From contig UQRC01000015.1 in NCBI GenBank assembly GCA_900543445.1, positions 1 through 51,180 of the forward strand: a DNA stretch of 51,180 nucleotides, given 5' to 3'. This DNA is from an uncultured Lachnobacterium sp. (lineage in GTDB: Bacteria > Bacillota > Clostridia > Lachnospirales > Lachnospiraceae). Both the position numbers and the translations under genes were made by a program. The notes beneath the pieces were generated by a model. The model was not told the DNA's origin, ran no database searches, and saw nothing but the letters and a program-made list of their open reading frames with translations. Shown here in pieces: positions 1-9,139 of this stretch. Position 1 is the first letter of the stretch; every line of letters starts with the position of its first letter.

Positions 1-339
1 CAACAGGAAGCGAGATTTTTATGACGTATTCTTCCAACATACAACAATCCGGGACGATACTTCATTTTCAGAACAAATTGACAACTGCTTCGGGGTTCCA
101 GTACACTCTGCTAATAGCGTAGTAGTAGCAAATTGTAGCTGTCTATCCGAAATTGTGCCCGAAGTTAACTTGTCAATTTTTCTGAAAATTAATGTATGTC
201 ACGGATGGTGTCATGCTTCCAATATCTTACGTCATAGAAAATACCACTTCCGTCGATTAGGAACAAACCACTGCTAATTTTCGTGAAATACCTTATATCC
301 GGTATCGTCCGCTTGAACTCAAATCTGAGCGAGGCAAAC
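1..339 (-). repeat. AT-rich fold-back (long inverted repeat) element after gltD, cut by the window edge
   Basis: On the minus strand this element starts 14 bases after the gltD stop codon. Bases 158-255 and 1-95 are imperfect inverted copies (about three quarters identical by eye), separated by a loop at about 96-157. The innermost stem pairs CCCGAAG...TTGTCAATTT with its complement, and a second strong block is TATGACGTA near 20 and 229. The outer part (256-339) would pair with sequence left of the window. The first 67 bases (339 down to 273) match about 55 of 67 bases at 51012-51077, so it is one copy of a dispersed family. No credible coding frame was seen. It may be a structured RNA, a terminator-like element or a mobile fold-back; which of these is not decided. 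Confidence 0.75.
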
Positions 340-353
340 CCGAATTTACAACT

Positions 354-1847
354 TTACTGGATGGAGAGATATGAGTATCCCATCAGGCTCTCATCCACCT
401 CATGCGCCACTTCTCTTCCCTCGCGGATTGCCCACACAACCAGTGACTGTCCACGATGCATATCACCTGCGGTAAAGACATTCTTTACATTTGTAGCGTA
501 ACGTCCCTCTTCTGTAGCAACATTCGTTCTCTGATTGAGCTCCACTCCGAAAGCCTTCGCAATGTAATCCTCGGTTCCGAGGAATCCGGCTGCGATCAGA
601 ACAAGTTCTGCCGGAATCTTCTTCTCGGATCCGGCAACCTCTACCATATTTCTGCGTCCGGTTGCTTCATCCACCTTGCTCTCAAGGCTTACAATCGTAA
701 GTCCATTCAGCTTTCCGTTCTTATCCTTGTGGAATTCCTTCACGGTTGTCTGATAGATTCTAGGATCCGTTCCGAAGCAGGCAATCGCTTCTTCCTGACC
801 GTAATCAGTCTTTAAAACCTTCGGCCACTCCGGCCAAGGATTGTTTGCTGCACGCTCAGTTGGTGGACAAGGCATCATCTCAAGCTGGGTAACGGATTTC
901 GCCCCCTGACGGATTGCGGTTCCGACACAGTCGTTTCCGGTGTCACCGCCACCGATGATTACAACATTTTTGCCTTTTGCGGAAATATATTTGTTATCCT
1001 TGAAGTTCGAATCCAGAAGACTCTTTGTCGTACGTGAAAGATAATCAACAGCAAAGTAGATGCCCTCTGCGTCTCTTCCTGCGGCCTTTATATCTCTCGG
1101 ATGCTTCGCACCACAGCAGAGGATTACACGGTCATACTGCTTCATCAGATCTGCTGCCTTCACATCAACACCAACGTTACAGCTTGTAATGAATTTGACA
1201 CCTTCTTCTTTCATTACATTAATCTTGCGGTCAATGATCTGCTTCTCAAGCTTCATATTCGGAATACCATACATCAGAAGTCCGCCGACACGATCATCAC
1301 GCTCATATACAGTAACCTCGTGTCCTCTCTGATTCAGCTGATCAGCTGCTGCCAGTCCGGAAGGACCGGATCCGATGATTGCAACCTTCTTGCCGGTATG
1401 CACCTTCGGAATATGCGGACCTGCGTATCCCATTTTGTATGCCGTCTCGATAACACCATGCTCATTATCACGAACGGTTACCGGATTTCCCCAATGTCCG
1501 CATGTGCAGGCTTTCTCACATAAAGCCGGACAAACGCGTGACGTAAACTCCGGGAAGTTATTTGTCTTATGCAGTCTGTTGTATGCCTGCTGCCAGTTTC
1601 CGGTATATAATAAGTCATTCCACTCTGGAACAAGATTGTGCAACGGACAGCCGGAAGTCATTCCGGCGATCGTCATACCTGACTGACAGAACGGAACACC
1701 GCAATCCATACAGCGTGCCGCCTGCTCGCGTTGCTTTTCCTTGGAAAGGAAGACGTGGAACTCATTGAAATTCTTGATGCGTTCCTTAGGTTCCACCGAA
1801 CGCGCTTCGGTTCTCTCATATTCTAAAAATCCTGTTGGCTTTCCCAT
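354..1847 (-). CDS. gltD: Glutamate synthase (NADPH) small (beta) subunit
   Basis: A 497-residue protein that passes NADPH electrons through FAD and Fe-S clusters to the large subunit, for glutamine plus 2-oxoglutarate to two glutamates. The N-terminal cysteine cluster CMDCGVPFC (about residues 46-54) and a second cysteine set (CPALCEKACTC, about 106-116) are the usual Fe-S ligands. The FAD-binding GSGPSGLAAA is near 160 and the NADPH-binding GGGDTGNDC near 300. The GTG-free ATG start follows GGAGGG with good spacing, 15 bases after the gltB stop, so the two genes are one operon. Length fits the family. Immediately downstream lies the fold-back repeat rather than a simple terminator. Confidence 0.97.
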   Translation of the reverse strand: MGKPTGFLEYERTEARSVEPKERIKNFNEFHVFLSKEKQREQAARCMDCGVPFCQSGMTIAGMTSGCPLHNLVPEWNDLLYTGNWQQAYNRLHKTNNFPEFTSRVCPALCEKACTCGHWGNPVTVRDNEHGVIETAYKMGYAGPHIPKVHTGKKVAIIGSGPSGLAAADQLNQRGHEVTVYERDDRVGGLLMYGIPNMKLEKQIIDRKINVMKEEGVKFITSCNVGVDVKAADLMKQYDRVILCCGAKHPRDIKAAGRDAEGIYFAVDYLSRTTKSLLDSNFKDNKYISAKGKNVVIIGGGDTGNDCVGTAIRQGAKSVTQLEMMPCPPTERAANNPWPEWPKVLKTDYGQEEAIACFGTDPRIYQTTVKEFHKDKNGKLNGLTIVSLESKVDEATGRRNMVEVAGSEKKIPAELVLIAAGFLGTEDYIAKAFGVELNQRTNVATEEGRYATNVKNVFTAGDMHRGQSLVVWAIREGREVAHEVDESLMGYSYLSIQ

Positions 1848-1862
1848 CGTATTCTTCCCTCC

Positions 1863-4800
1863 TTATGCTCTCGTGCTGGCGTAAAAAGCCTCAATCTGTG
1901 CCTGCTCCGCATTCAGACCTTTCTCTTCCATCTGAACGATTGCCATCTGCATACGGTTATAATCATATGGAATGACCTTCTTGAACTTCGGCAGATACTC
2001 ACTGAAGTTATCAAGAATCTCTTTACCCTTCTCGGAATTGGTCAGTGTTACATGTTCACTGATCATATCCTTGAGTTCCAAGACATCGTATTTATTCGTT
2101 ACTTCCTCTGTAAATACCATCGACTTGTTCGTGCGCATATACAGATCGTTGTCCTCATCAAGTACATAAGCGATTCCACCGCTCATGCCGGCTGCAAAGT
2201 TCTTTCCGGTTCTACCGAGGATTACGACACGACCACCGGTCATGTACTCACATCCGTGATCACCGACACCCTCAACAACGGCTGTCGCACCGGAGTTACG
2301 AACACAGAAACGTTCACCTGCGACACCATTGATGAATGCCTTACCACTTGTCGCGCCATACAAAGCAACGTTACCGATGATGATGTTCTCATCCTTCTTG
2401 TACGTTACACCAGCTGGAGGATATACGATCAGCTTACCACCGGATAAACCTTTTCCAAAGTAATCATTGGAATCTCCGACAAGTTCCAGTGTCAGTCCCT
2501 TCGGGATAAAAGCACCAAAGCTCTGTCCTCCGGCACCGTTACACTTAACGATATAAGTATCATCATCGAGTGTATCATCGTATGCTTTTGTAATTTCAGA
2601 TCCGAAGATCGTACCAAGCGAACGGTTCACATTGGTTACTTCAGTATCGATCATTCTCTTCTGTTTCTTCTCCAAAGCCGGCATCAACTGCTTCATCAGA
2701 ACATTCATATCCTTCGTCCTGTCAAGTTCGAAGTCATATACCTGCTTCGGATCAAAGATCACCTTCTGCTTTGTTCCAGCAAATGGGTTGTTTAAAATAT
2801 TATCAAGATTTAATTTTGATTCTCTTTCCGATAAATCCTCACGGACTTTCAGGAAGTCACTACGTCCAACAAGTTCATCCACAGTACGGCAGCCAAGCTT
2901 TGCCATATACTCACGAAGTTCCTCTGCGATAAAACGCATGAAGTTCTCAACATACTCAGGCTTTCCTGCAAAACGCTTACGAAGCTCAGGGTTCTGTGTT
3001 GCAATACCTGCCGGACAGGTATCCAGATTACATACACGCATCATCACGCATCCCATCGTTACAAGCGGAGCGGTTGCAAATCCAAATTCCTCGGCACCGA
3101 GACAAGCAGCGATTGCTACATCCTTACCACTCATCAGCTTACCGTCTGTCTCAATACGAACCTTGTTACGAAGTCCGTTCATGATCAGTGTCTGATGGGT
3201 TTCTGCAAGACCAAGCTCCCAAGGAAGTCCTGCGTTATGGATGGAACTGCTCGGTGCTGCACCGGTTCCTCCATCGTATCCGGAGATCAGTACAACCTGT
3301 GCACCGGCCTTGGCAACACCGGCTGCGACAGTTCCGACACCGGCCTCTGATACAAGCTTAACCGAGATTCTTGCGTCACGGTTTGCATTTTTTAAATCGA
3401 AAATTAATTGTTCCAGATCCTCGATTGAATAGATATCATGGTGTGGTGGCGGAGAGATCAACGATACACCCGGGGTAGAAAGTCTGGTCTTTGCGATCCA
3501 TGGATAAACCTTCTTACCTGGCAGATGACCTCCTTCACCAGGCTTCGCACCCTGTGCCATCTTAATCTGGATCTCCTGCGCACTGGTTAAGTAGCGGCTG
3601 GTAACACCAAATCGGCCGGATGCAACCTGCTTGATTGCAGAACAACGATTCTTGCCGTCCGCACCGATTGTCAGACGATCCTTATCCTCACCACCTTCAC
3701 CGGTGTTGGACTTACCATGCAGATGGTTCATCGCGATTGCAAGTGTCTCATGCGCTTCCTTTGAAATGGAACCATATGACATCGCACCAGTCTTGAAACG
3801 CGTTACGATGGAATCCACACTCTCAACTTCCTCGAGCTTCACGCCTTTCTTCGGATAATTGAAATCCATCAGTCCACGAAGATTCGTGTGCTTCTGCTCC
3901 TCATCCACAAGATTGGTATACTGCTTGAACATCTCGTAATCACCACGCTGTGTGGACTGCTGCAGGAGATGAATCGTTGCCGGATTGTACAAATGCGCAT
4001 CGGCACCGCTTCTCATCTTGTGACGTCCCTTACTGTCAAGCGTGACATCCGTCTCAAGTCCAAGCGGATCATATGCTGCAGAATGTAAGGTGTTGACATC
4101 ATTTTCAATATCTTTAATTGTAATTCCGCCGATACGGCTGACCGTATTGGTGAAGTATTTATCAATAACCTCTTTGTTGATACCGATTGCCTCGAAGATC
4201 TTAGATCCCTGGTAAGACTGGATCGTAGAAATACCCATCTTAGCAGCGATCTTAACGATACCGCTGATGATTGCATGGTTGTAATCATCGATTGCTGCGT
4301 AATAATCCTTGTCGAGCATGTGCTCATCCACGAGCTGCTTAACCGTATCCTGTGCAAGATAAGGGTTGATTGCACTCGCACCAAAACCAAGCAATGTTGC
4401 AAAGTGATGTACTTCACGAGGCTCGCCGGACTCAAGGATCATAGAAAGCGAAGTACGCTTTTTCGTCTTAACCAGATACTGCTGCAATGCAGATACCGCA
4501 AGCAGCGAAGGGATTGCAACATGGTTGTCGTCCACATCCCGATCGGAAAGGATTAAAATATTTGCGCCATCTCTGTATGCACGGTCTGCCTCAATATAAA
4601 GACGCTCTACCGCTTTTTCCAGGCTGGTGTTCTTATAATATACGATGGAAATCGTCTCAACCTTGAATCCTTCCACCTTCATACTGCGGATCTTCATGAG
4701 ATCCGTGTTGGTCAGGATCGGATTGTTGATACGAAGTACCTTACAGTTTTCCGGCTTCTCCTCGAGCAGGTTTCCGGCAGCTCCGATATATACGGTCGTG

Positions 4801-6416
4801 GAAGTAACCACTTCCTCACGAATCGAATCGATTGGCGGGTTCGTTACCTGCGCGAACAACTGCTTAAAGTAGTTAAAAAGCGGTTCACGGTTTCCGGATA
4901 ACGCAGCGAGCGGCGTATCGGTACCCATCGCAGAAGTTCCTTCGATTCCGTTCTTCGCCATCGGCAGGATGGAATCTTTGAGCGATTCGTATGTGTAACC
5001 GAATGCTCTCTGCATTCTCTGACGCTCCTCCTTGGTGTACTCTGGAACACGCTCATTCGGGATCTTAAGATCCTTTAACATAACGATGTTGCGATCCAGC
5101 CACTCACCGTAAGGACGCTTGCCTGCGTATTTCTCCTTTAACTCATCATCGTCGATCACGCGTCCCTGAATGGTGTCAACAAGAAGCATCTTACCAGGTC
5201 TTAAACGATCCTTTGTCACAATCTTGGTCGGATCAATGTCAAGTACACCAACCTCGGAAGAAAGGATCAGATAATCATCGTCTGTAATATAGTAACGGGA
5301 TGGACGAAGTCCGTTACGATCAAGCACTGCACCCATCATATCTCCATCGGAGAAAAGGATGGAAGCCGGTCCGTCCCAAGGCTCCATCATCGTTGCATAA
5401 TACTGATAGAAGTCCTTCTTCTTCTGGCTCATGATGGAATTGTTTGCCCAAGGCTCCGGAATCATGACCATGACTGCCAGCGGCAGCTCCATTCCTGACA
5501 TAACAAGGAACTCTAATGTATTATCAAGCATTGCAGAGTCCGAACCTTCGGTATTGACAACCGGAAGAACCTTCTGGAACTCTCCGCGAAGTTTTCCGCA
5601 AGCCATCGTCTCCTCGCGGGCAAGCATCTTATCTGCATTACCGCGGATGGTATTGATCTCACCGTTATGTACAATGAAACGGTTCGGATGCGCTCTCTCC
5701 CAGCTTGGATTTGTGTTCGTTGAGAATCTTGAATGTACGGTTGCAATCGCAGATTCATAATCCTCATCCTGCAGATCCGAGAAGAACTGGCGCAGCTGCT
5801 CAACTAAAAACATTCCTTTGTAAACAATCGTTCTGCTTGATAAAGAAGCAACATAACTATCATCGTTCGACTGCTCGAATACCCGGCGTGCCACGTACAG
5901 CTTGCGATCGAAATCAAGACCTTTCTCCACATCTTCCGGTCTCTTTACGAAAGCCTGCATGATACAAGGCATACAGTCTCTTGCCTTATCGGAAAGCTTG
6001 TCCGGATGAATCGGCACTTCTCTCCATCCAAGGAACTCCATACCTTCCTTCTCGACAATGACTTCGAACATCTTCTTTGCCTGATTCTTCTTCAATTCAT
6101 CCTGCGGGAAGAAAAACATTCCGACACCGTAATCTCTCTCCTCTCCCAGCTCGATCCCAAGAGGACGTAATGCTTTCTTGAAAAACTTGTGAGAAATCTG
6201 AAGAAGGATACCAACACCGTCTCCGGTCTTTCCATCTGCATCTTTTCCGGCTCTGTGCTTTAAGTTCTCAACAATCTTTAAAGCATTCTCGACCGTCTGG
6301 TGTGTCTTAATTCCTTTAATATTGACAACAGCACCGATTCCGCAGTTATCATGTTCAAATCTCGGATCATATAATCCCTTAGCTACTGCTGTACTCTCAT
6401 TCCACTGTTCTTTCAT
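1863..6416 (-). CDS. gltB: Glutamate synthase large (alpha) subunit
   Basis: About 1517 residues from the preferred start. It catalyses glutamine hydrolysis, ammonia channelling and reductive synthesis of glutamate on FMN. The Ntn-type amidotransferase nucleophile is the cysteine of EHDNCGIGAV, here residue 25, so a short propeptide would be removed. The FMN-binding synthase domain is central (GEGGEDKDR, then QGAKPGEGGHLPG). The 3Fe-4S ligands lie in CVMMRVCNLDTC. The C-terminal GXGXG-rich beta-helix domain is present. The frame is open further upstream (to 6443), but the ATG at 6416 has GAAAGGA about 9 bases ahead and is preferred. It is first in the operon with gltD. Confidence 0.97.
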   Translation of the reverse strand: MKEQWNESTAVAKGLYDPRFEHDNCGIGAVVNIKGIKTHQTVENALKIVENLKHRAGKDADGKTGDGVGILLQISHKFFKKALRPLGIELGEERDYGVGMFFFPQDELKKNQAKKMFEVIVEKEGMEFLGWREVPIHPDKLSDKARDCMPCIMQAFVKRPEDVEKGLDFDRKLYVARRVFEQSNDDSYVASLSSRTIVYKGMFLVEQLRQFFSDLQDEDYESAIATVHSRFSTNTNPSWERAHPNRFIVHNGEINTIRGNADKMLAREETMACGKLRGEFQKVLPVVNTEGSDSAMLDNTLEFLVMSGMELPLAVMVMIPEPWANNSIMSQKKKDFYQYYATMMEPWDGPASILFSDGDMMGAVLDRNGLRPSRYYITDDDYLILSSEVGVLDIDPTKIVTKDRLRPGKMLLVDTIQGRVIDDDELKEKYAGKRPYGEWLDRNIVMLKDLKIPNERVPEYTKEERQRMQRAFGYTYESLKDSILPMAKNGIEGTSAMGTDTPLAALSGNREPLFNYFKQLFAQVTNPPIDSIREEVVTSTTVYIGAAGNLLEEKPENCKVLRINNPILTNTDLMKIRSMKVEGFKVETISIVYYKNTSLEKAVERLYIEADRAYRDGANILILSDRDVDDNHVAIPSLLAVSALQQYLVKTKKRTSLSMILESGEPREVHHFATLLGFGASAINPYLAQDTVKQLVDEHMLDKDYYAAIDDYNHAIISGIVKIAAKMGISTIQSYQGSKIFEAIGINKEVIDKYFTNTVSRIGGITIKDIENDVNTLHSAAYDPLGLETDVTLDSKGRHKMRSGADAHLYNPATIHLLQQSTQRGDYEMFKQYTNLVDEEQKHTNLRGLMDFNYPKKGVKLEEVESVDSIVTRFKTGAMSYGSISKEAHETLAIAMNHLHGKSNTGEGGEDKDRLTIGADGKNRCSAIKQVASGRFGVTSRYLTSAQEIQIKMAQGAKPGEGGHLPGKKVYPWIAKTRLSTPGVSLISPPPHHDIYSIEDLEQLIFDLKNANRDARISVKLVSEAGVGTVAAGVAKAGAQVVLISGYDGGTGAAPSSSIHNAGLPWELGLAETHQTLIMNGLRNKVRIETDGKLMSGKDVAIAACLGAEEFGFATAPLVTMGCVMMRVCNLDTCPAGIATQNPELRKRFAGKPEYVENFMRFIAEELREYMAKLGCRTVDELVGRSDFLKVREDLSERESKLNLDNILNNPFAGTKQKVIFDPKQVYDFELDRTKDMNVLMKQLMPALEKKQKRMIDTEVTNVNRSLGTIFGSEITKAYDDTLDDDTYIVKCNGAGGQSFGAFIPKGLTLELVGDSNDYFGKGLSGGKLIVYPPAGVTYKKDENIIIGNVALYGATSGKAFINGVAGERFCVRNSGATAVVEGVGDHGCEYMTGGRVVILGRTGKNFAAGMSGGIAYVLDEDNDLYMRTNKSMVFTEEVTNKYDVLELKDMISEHVTLTNSEKGKEILDNFSEYLPKFKKVIPYDYNRMQMAIVQMEEKGLNAEQAQIEAFYASTRA

Positions 6417-6461
6417 AGGATCTGTTCCTTTCTTCACTTGCAACTTGTTTTCTTGTTTATG

Positions 6462-6529
6462 ATTTTACTACTGTGAAGCGTTATCTGTAAATAGTTAATT
6501 CTTGACTATTGTCTGACATTTTGACTATT
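6462..6529 (-). promoter_or_regulatory. gltB promoter with repeated TTGACTATT motif
   Basis: On the minus strand TTTACA (6486-6491), an 18-base spacer and TAAAAT (6462-6467) form a plausible sigma-A promoter about 45 bases before the gltB start. Just upstream, TTGACTATT occurs at 6502-6510 and again at 6521-6529 (plus-strand reading), and an inverted relative AATAGTTAA lies at 6490-6498 over the -35 box. The repeats are a candidate operator for a nitrogen-responsive regulator. The regulator itself is not identified. Confidence 0.5.
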
Positions 6530-6600
6530 TGATATTCATTTACAAATTGTATTAGCAATTTATTTTATTAAATCTTCAAAAAGCGTTCATTCAAACAATT

Positions 6601-6660
6601 AAAGACTATCAACCCGAAAAACTTTTTTCGAATCGATAGCCTTTTTATTCGTTTTTTATT
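6601..6660. terminator. Hairpin terminator between the DUF3877-like gene and gltB
   Basis: GACTATC...AACCCGAAAAA pairs imperfectly with TTTTTCGAATCGATAG and is followed on the plus strand by a T-rich run. On the minus strand it lies about 110 bases after the DUF3877-like gene and could end that transcript. The rest of the 6417-6754 gap holds only the gltB promoter. Confidence 0.45.
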
Positions 6661-6754
6661 AAATTGTGTCAAAATTGTTTATCATTTATCCATAGAAAGT
6701 AATTCCAATTTCATACGGAGGGGATTGGATTGAAACATATCTTTCCCTATCACA

Positions 6755-7333
6755 TTAAAATTCAAAGTCCTCATAGTCCGCCGGAAGAAAGCGATGATAG
6801 ATCATATGCTCTCCTTCCTGCTTAAAGCAGTAATAATACGGATCCTCTGCGTCATCTTCAAACCAAATACGCTCATCAAACTCACCGTTGTCCATCGGTT
6901 CACGTCTCACATGTCCGGAATGTTTTGTAAACAGCTGATACACTTCCTCAATGGTACACCCATGTTTTGCCACAAGCTGCACCAATTCCCGGATAAATTC
7001 ATTCTCCGTTGTGTTCTCATGCACATACGCCACACCTTCCGGCGGAATATGAAAGCAGAACCGGTCACCTCTGTGCGACACCTCCACCATACCAAGCTTA
7101 TCAGAAAGCGCTTCGTTCATTCCTGTTGCAATCGGTGTGTGATCCTGTTCTCCTGTTCCGTCTAAAATGAGTTGCATTTCATCCGCTCCGACATTCGTAC
7201 CAAAGAAATGATTCAATGAACTAAGCGGATAGTATAAGCGGATATCCTCTCTGTAATATCCAAGCTTTGCCTGTTCCTCCTTTATGACATCGATCAGACT
7301 TCTTTGCAAATTGTCATAATTATATTGTAGCAT
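6755..7333 (-). CDS. DUF3877-like conserved protein
   Basis: A 192-residue soluble acidic protein with no signal peptide or membrane segment. It resembles the uncharacterised DUF3877 family of Clostridia in length and in its opening (LIDVIKEEQAKLGYY, followed by a YPLSSLNHFFG stretch). The middle part carries VSHRGDRFCFHIPPEGVAYV and the end is rich in aromatic and acidic residues. No catalytic motif was recognised. It is a single-gene unit with its own promoter at 7375-7403 and a hairpin downstream. The family assignment is from memory of sequence style, not a search. Confidence 0.65.
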   Translation of the reverse strand: MLQYNYDNLQRSLIDVIKEEQAKLGYYREDIRLYYPLSSLNHFFGTNVGADEMQLILDGTGEQDHTPIATGMNEALSDKLGMVEVSHRGDRFCFHIPPEGVAYVHENTTENEFIRELVQLVAKHGCTIEEVYQLFTKHSGHVRREPMDNGEFDERIWFEDDAEDPYYYCFKQEGEHMIYHRFLPADYEDFEF

Positions 7334-7374
7334 TTGATAACCATCCTTAATTTTGATTTTATAAGTTCCGTTCT

Positions 7375-7403
7375 ATTTTAGGTCATCTGATACCAATCGT
7401 CAA
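7375..7403 (-). promoter_or_regulatory. Promoter of the DUF3877-like gene
   Basis: On the minus strand TTGACG (7398-7403), a 17-base spacer and TAAAAT (7375-7380) form a near-consensus promoter 42 bases upstream of the start at 7333. It overlaps the tail of the decayed EFR1 gene, so the last codons of that remnant are promoter rather than protein. Confidence 0.65.
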
Positions 7404-7628
7404 ATTCATTCTTTGCCCCCTATTTACAACAAAGTCTCCTGTGCGATTGTCTCTGCCATACTCTTTCAGATACTGATTGGCAAGCTCCGCCGCACCTCCA
7501 TGCAGCTTTCCATAAGTCAGCACAATATAAAAATAATCTGTGGAATACTGAGCCTCACATCATCCAGCTTCTTCGCCACATACAGACTGTTACAGACTGT
7601 TACCTGTACCGGTAAAATACAATACCAT
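7383..7628 (-). pseudogene. Decayed EFR1-type flavodoxin/ferredoxin gene
   Basis: From an ATG at 7628 (ribosome site AAAAGGAGAG just upstream) the frame reads MVLYFTGTGNSL, the flavin-phosphate loop of EFR1-family flavodoxin-ferredoxin fusions, then hits a stop. The stop is caused by a tandem 10-bp duplication of TAACAGTCTG at about 7582-7601. With one copy removed the frame continues YVAKKLDDVRLSIPQ. After a further frame change it gives YIVLTYGKLHGGAAEL, another EFR1 signature. The C-terminal 4Fe-4S domain is absent. The remnant is about 80 codons, against roughly 250 for the family. It is therefore a truncated, frameshifted pseudogene. Confidence 0.7.
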
Positions 7629-7639
7629 GAAAGCATACT

Positions 7640-7820
7640 CTCCTTTTCCATCTATTTTGTCCTGCCTTATTTCGGAACCGATGCCACGCTCCGGTTCTCG
7701 GATATTCCGGAGGATCGTATTGTCGTACCAATCAAAGACAACGAAGCTACCATTACATACTATGCGGTATATCTGCGCAACAGGATTGAATACTTCAAAG
7801 AGGTGTTTCAGAATAATTAG
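7640..7820 (+). pseudogene. C-terminal remnant of a regulator-like gene (possibly LysR type)
   Basis: About 60 codons ending in a stop at 7820 read like real protein (RFSDIPEDRIVVPIKD, then TYYAVYLRNRIEYFKEVF). The pattern resembles the C-terminal end of a LysR-type effector domain, but this is a weak match made by eye. No start or N-terminal domain precedes it. It abuts the start of the decayed EFR1 gene in divergent orientation, so the original pair was probably EFR1 plus a divergent regulator that lost its first 200 or so codons by deletion. Confidence 0.35.
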
Positions 7821-7822
7821 CT

Positions 7823-8791
7823 TTATGCCTCTACTGTAACTTTATATCCGGCAGCCTCCATCGCATCCAAAAATGCTGCTTCCGACATTCCAACTCTTCT
7901 GGCAGCTTCCTCAATATCAAGGCATCCGTCATCCACAAGAGAATAAAGTACATCTCTTTTCCCTTTTTCAATTCCACGCGATAGACCTTCCGCTACCCCA
8001 TCCTCATATTGTTCTTCCCATGCCTTACACATATTAACCACCTCTCCTTTCTCATTTAACGAAATCTTTGTCCCAGCAATATCATTAATTGTCCTGACCG
8101 TATTATTATCTAATCTCCGAAACATCTCGTCCTCTGATAAAATCTGTTTCATTCTACTTTTGTCTCCAGCCGCACTAAGCACCTCGAAAATCTGTTTCAA
8201 CTCTGTCTGGAATTTTCCGAAATCATCAAACTCACTCGGCACAAACACATGCGCATCAAAATCCTGCAAATATGGCTTCAAACGTTCGTCCACAGAGCCA
8301 TACATATCAGCAAGACATCTTGGTGCATCCCAATTTTTATTTCCAAGATATACCGTAATTGTAATCACCGGTGTGATCCTATCCTCAGAAGTAAATCCCG
8401 CCAGAAATTCATCCGGTGATTTTGTATCTTTGTTTCTCTTATGCTTTCCTGCGGCTTCTTTAACCTGATAACCATAATTAAGTGCATCGTAGATCATATT
8501 TCGTACCGGCATCGCATAATGTATATTCGCCTGCGCTTCAACACCAAACAATACAAAGCAAACATTATTATCTGTTTTCACCACCGCATTCTTCAGAATG
8601 TCTCTCCATTTCTGCAGATAAATCTGTTTCGGATCTGCTCCCAAAACGGATAATACTTCTGTAGAATCTTTTTCTGTTAACTGATCCGCTTTTACAACCT
8701 GTTCTCCCCCAAATAAGACAGCGTTGCATAAATCTGCAAAACGGACATTGTCAGACAGACATTCTTTTGCTGCCGAATCAGTTTTTCCCAT
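7823..8791 (-). CDS. Rpn family recombination-promoting nuclease / PD-(D/E)XK putative transposase
   Basis: A 322-residue protein of the Rpn/PDDEXK type that is abundant in Lachnospiraceae. It has the N-terminal NVRFADLCNAVLFGG block, the middle VCFVLFGVEAQANIHYAMPVR and a nuclease-like VITITVYLGNKNWDAPRCL core. The C-terminal part (about 255-322) has the typical EGLSRGIEKGKRDVL tail followed by a small helical segment resembling a helix-turn-helix. Members of this family are RecA-independent DNA nucleases; activity here is not tested. It starts after GAGGAGAAGG, and no terminal repeats mark it as an intact mobile element. Confidence 0.8.
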   Translation of the reverse strand: MGKTDSAAKECLSDNVRFADLCNAVLFGGEQVVKADQLTEKDSTEVLSVLGADPKQIYLQKWRDILKNAVVKTDNNVCFVLFGVEAQANIHYAMPVRNMIYDALNYGYQVKEAAGKHKRNKDTKSPDEFLAGFTSEDRITPVITITVYLGNKNWDAPRCLADMYGSVDERLKPYLQDFDAHVFVPSEFDDFGKFQTELKQIFEVLSAAGDKSRMKQILSEDEMFRRLDNNTVRTINDIAGTKISLNEKGEVVNMCKAWEEQYEDGVAEGLSRGIEKGKRDVLYSLVDDGCLDIEEAARRVGMSEAAFLDAMEAAGYKVTVEA

Positions 8792-8876
8792 TCCTTCTCC
8801 TCGCTTTCCCTGTCAATCACAAAACTAAAATGTCTATAATTAACTGACAAAAAGCGAGTGTCCTCTTAATAGTCTA

Positions 8877-8904
8877 ATTATAGCATACGCGATGCATTTC
8901 GCAA
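8877..8904 (-). promoter_or_regulatory. Promoter of the Rpn nuclease gene
   Basis: On the minus strand TTGCGA (8899-8904), 16 bases and TATAAT (8877-8882, with an extended TGC upstream) lie about 86 bases before the start. Apart from this and the terminator at 9104-9131, the gap 8792-9139 is AT-rich, with only short inverted repeats such as ACAAATCG/CGATTTGT near 9020-9050, and shows no gene. Confidence 0.6.
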
Positions 8905-9103
8905 TATTCATACATCACGATTCAACTTCAATTTTCATCTGACAGCTTGATTAAAATATTAAATTGTAAAACTCATGGTATTTTGCACACGAACTATCGC
9001 GCTTAAATTGATTTGACAAATCGATTATTCCTCTCCGATTTGTTTGACTTGAGTTTTGTGGATATAGAATATCGAAAATCACACCACTTGTCAAGTACAA
9101 GCA

Positions 9104-9131
9104 AAAAGTCTCTTGCGCACAAGAGACTTTT
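9104..9131 (-). terminator. Rho-independent terminator of the small membrane protein gene
   Basis: A perfect 12-bp stem, AAAAGTCTCTTG / CAAGAGACTTTT, with a 4-base loop, followed on the minus strand by TTTTTGC, 8 bases after the stop at 9140. Confidence 0.85.
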
Positions 9132-9139
9132 CATACCAC

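Noticed and set aside
283..501. 72-codon plus-strand open frame at the gltD 3' end
   Set aside because: It spans the fold-back repeat and the antisense of gltD, has no ribosome site and no protein-like pattern.
8940..9100. Nested short inverted repeats in the gap beside the Rpn gene
   Set aside because: Arms are only about 8 bp and AT-rich; they do not build a long stem like the other elements.
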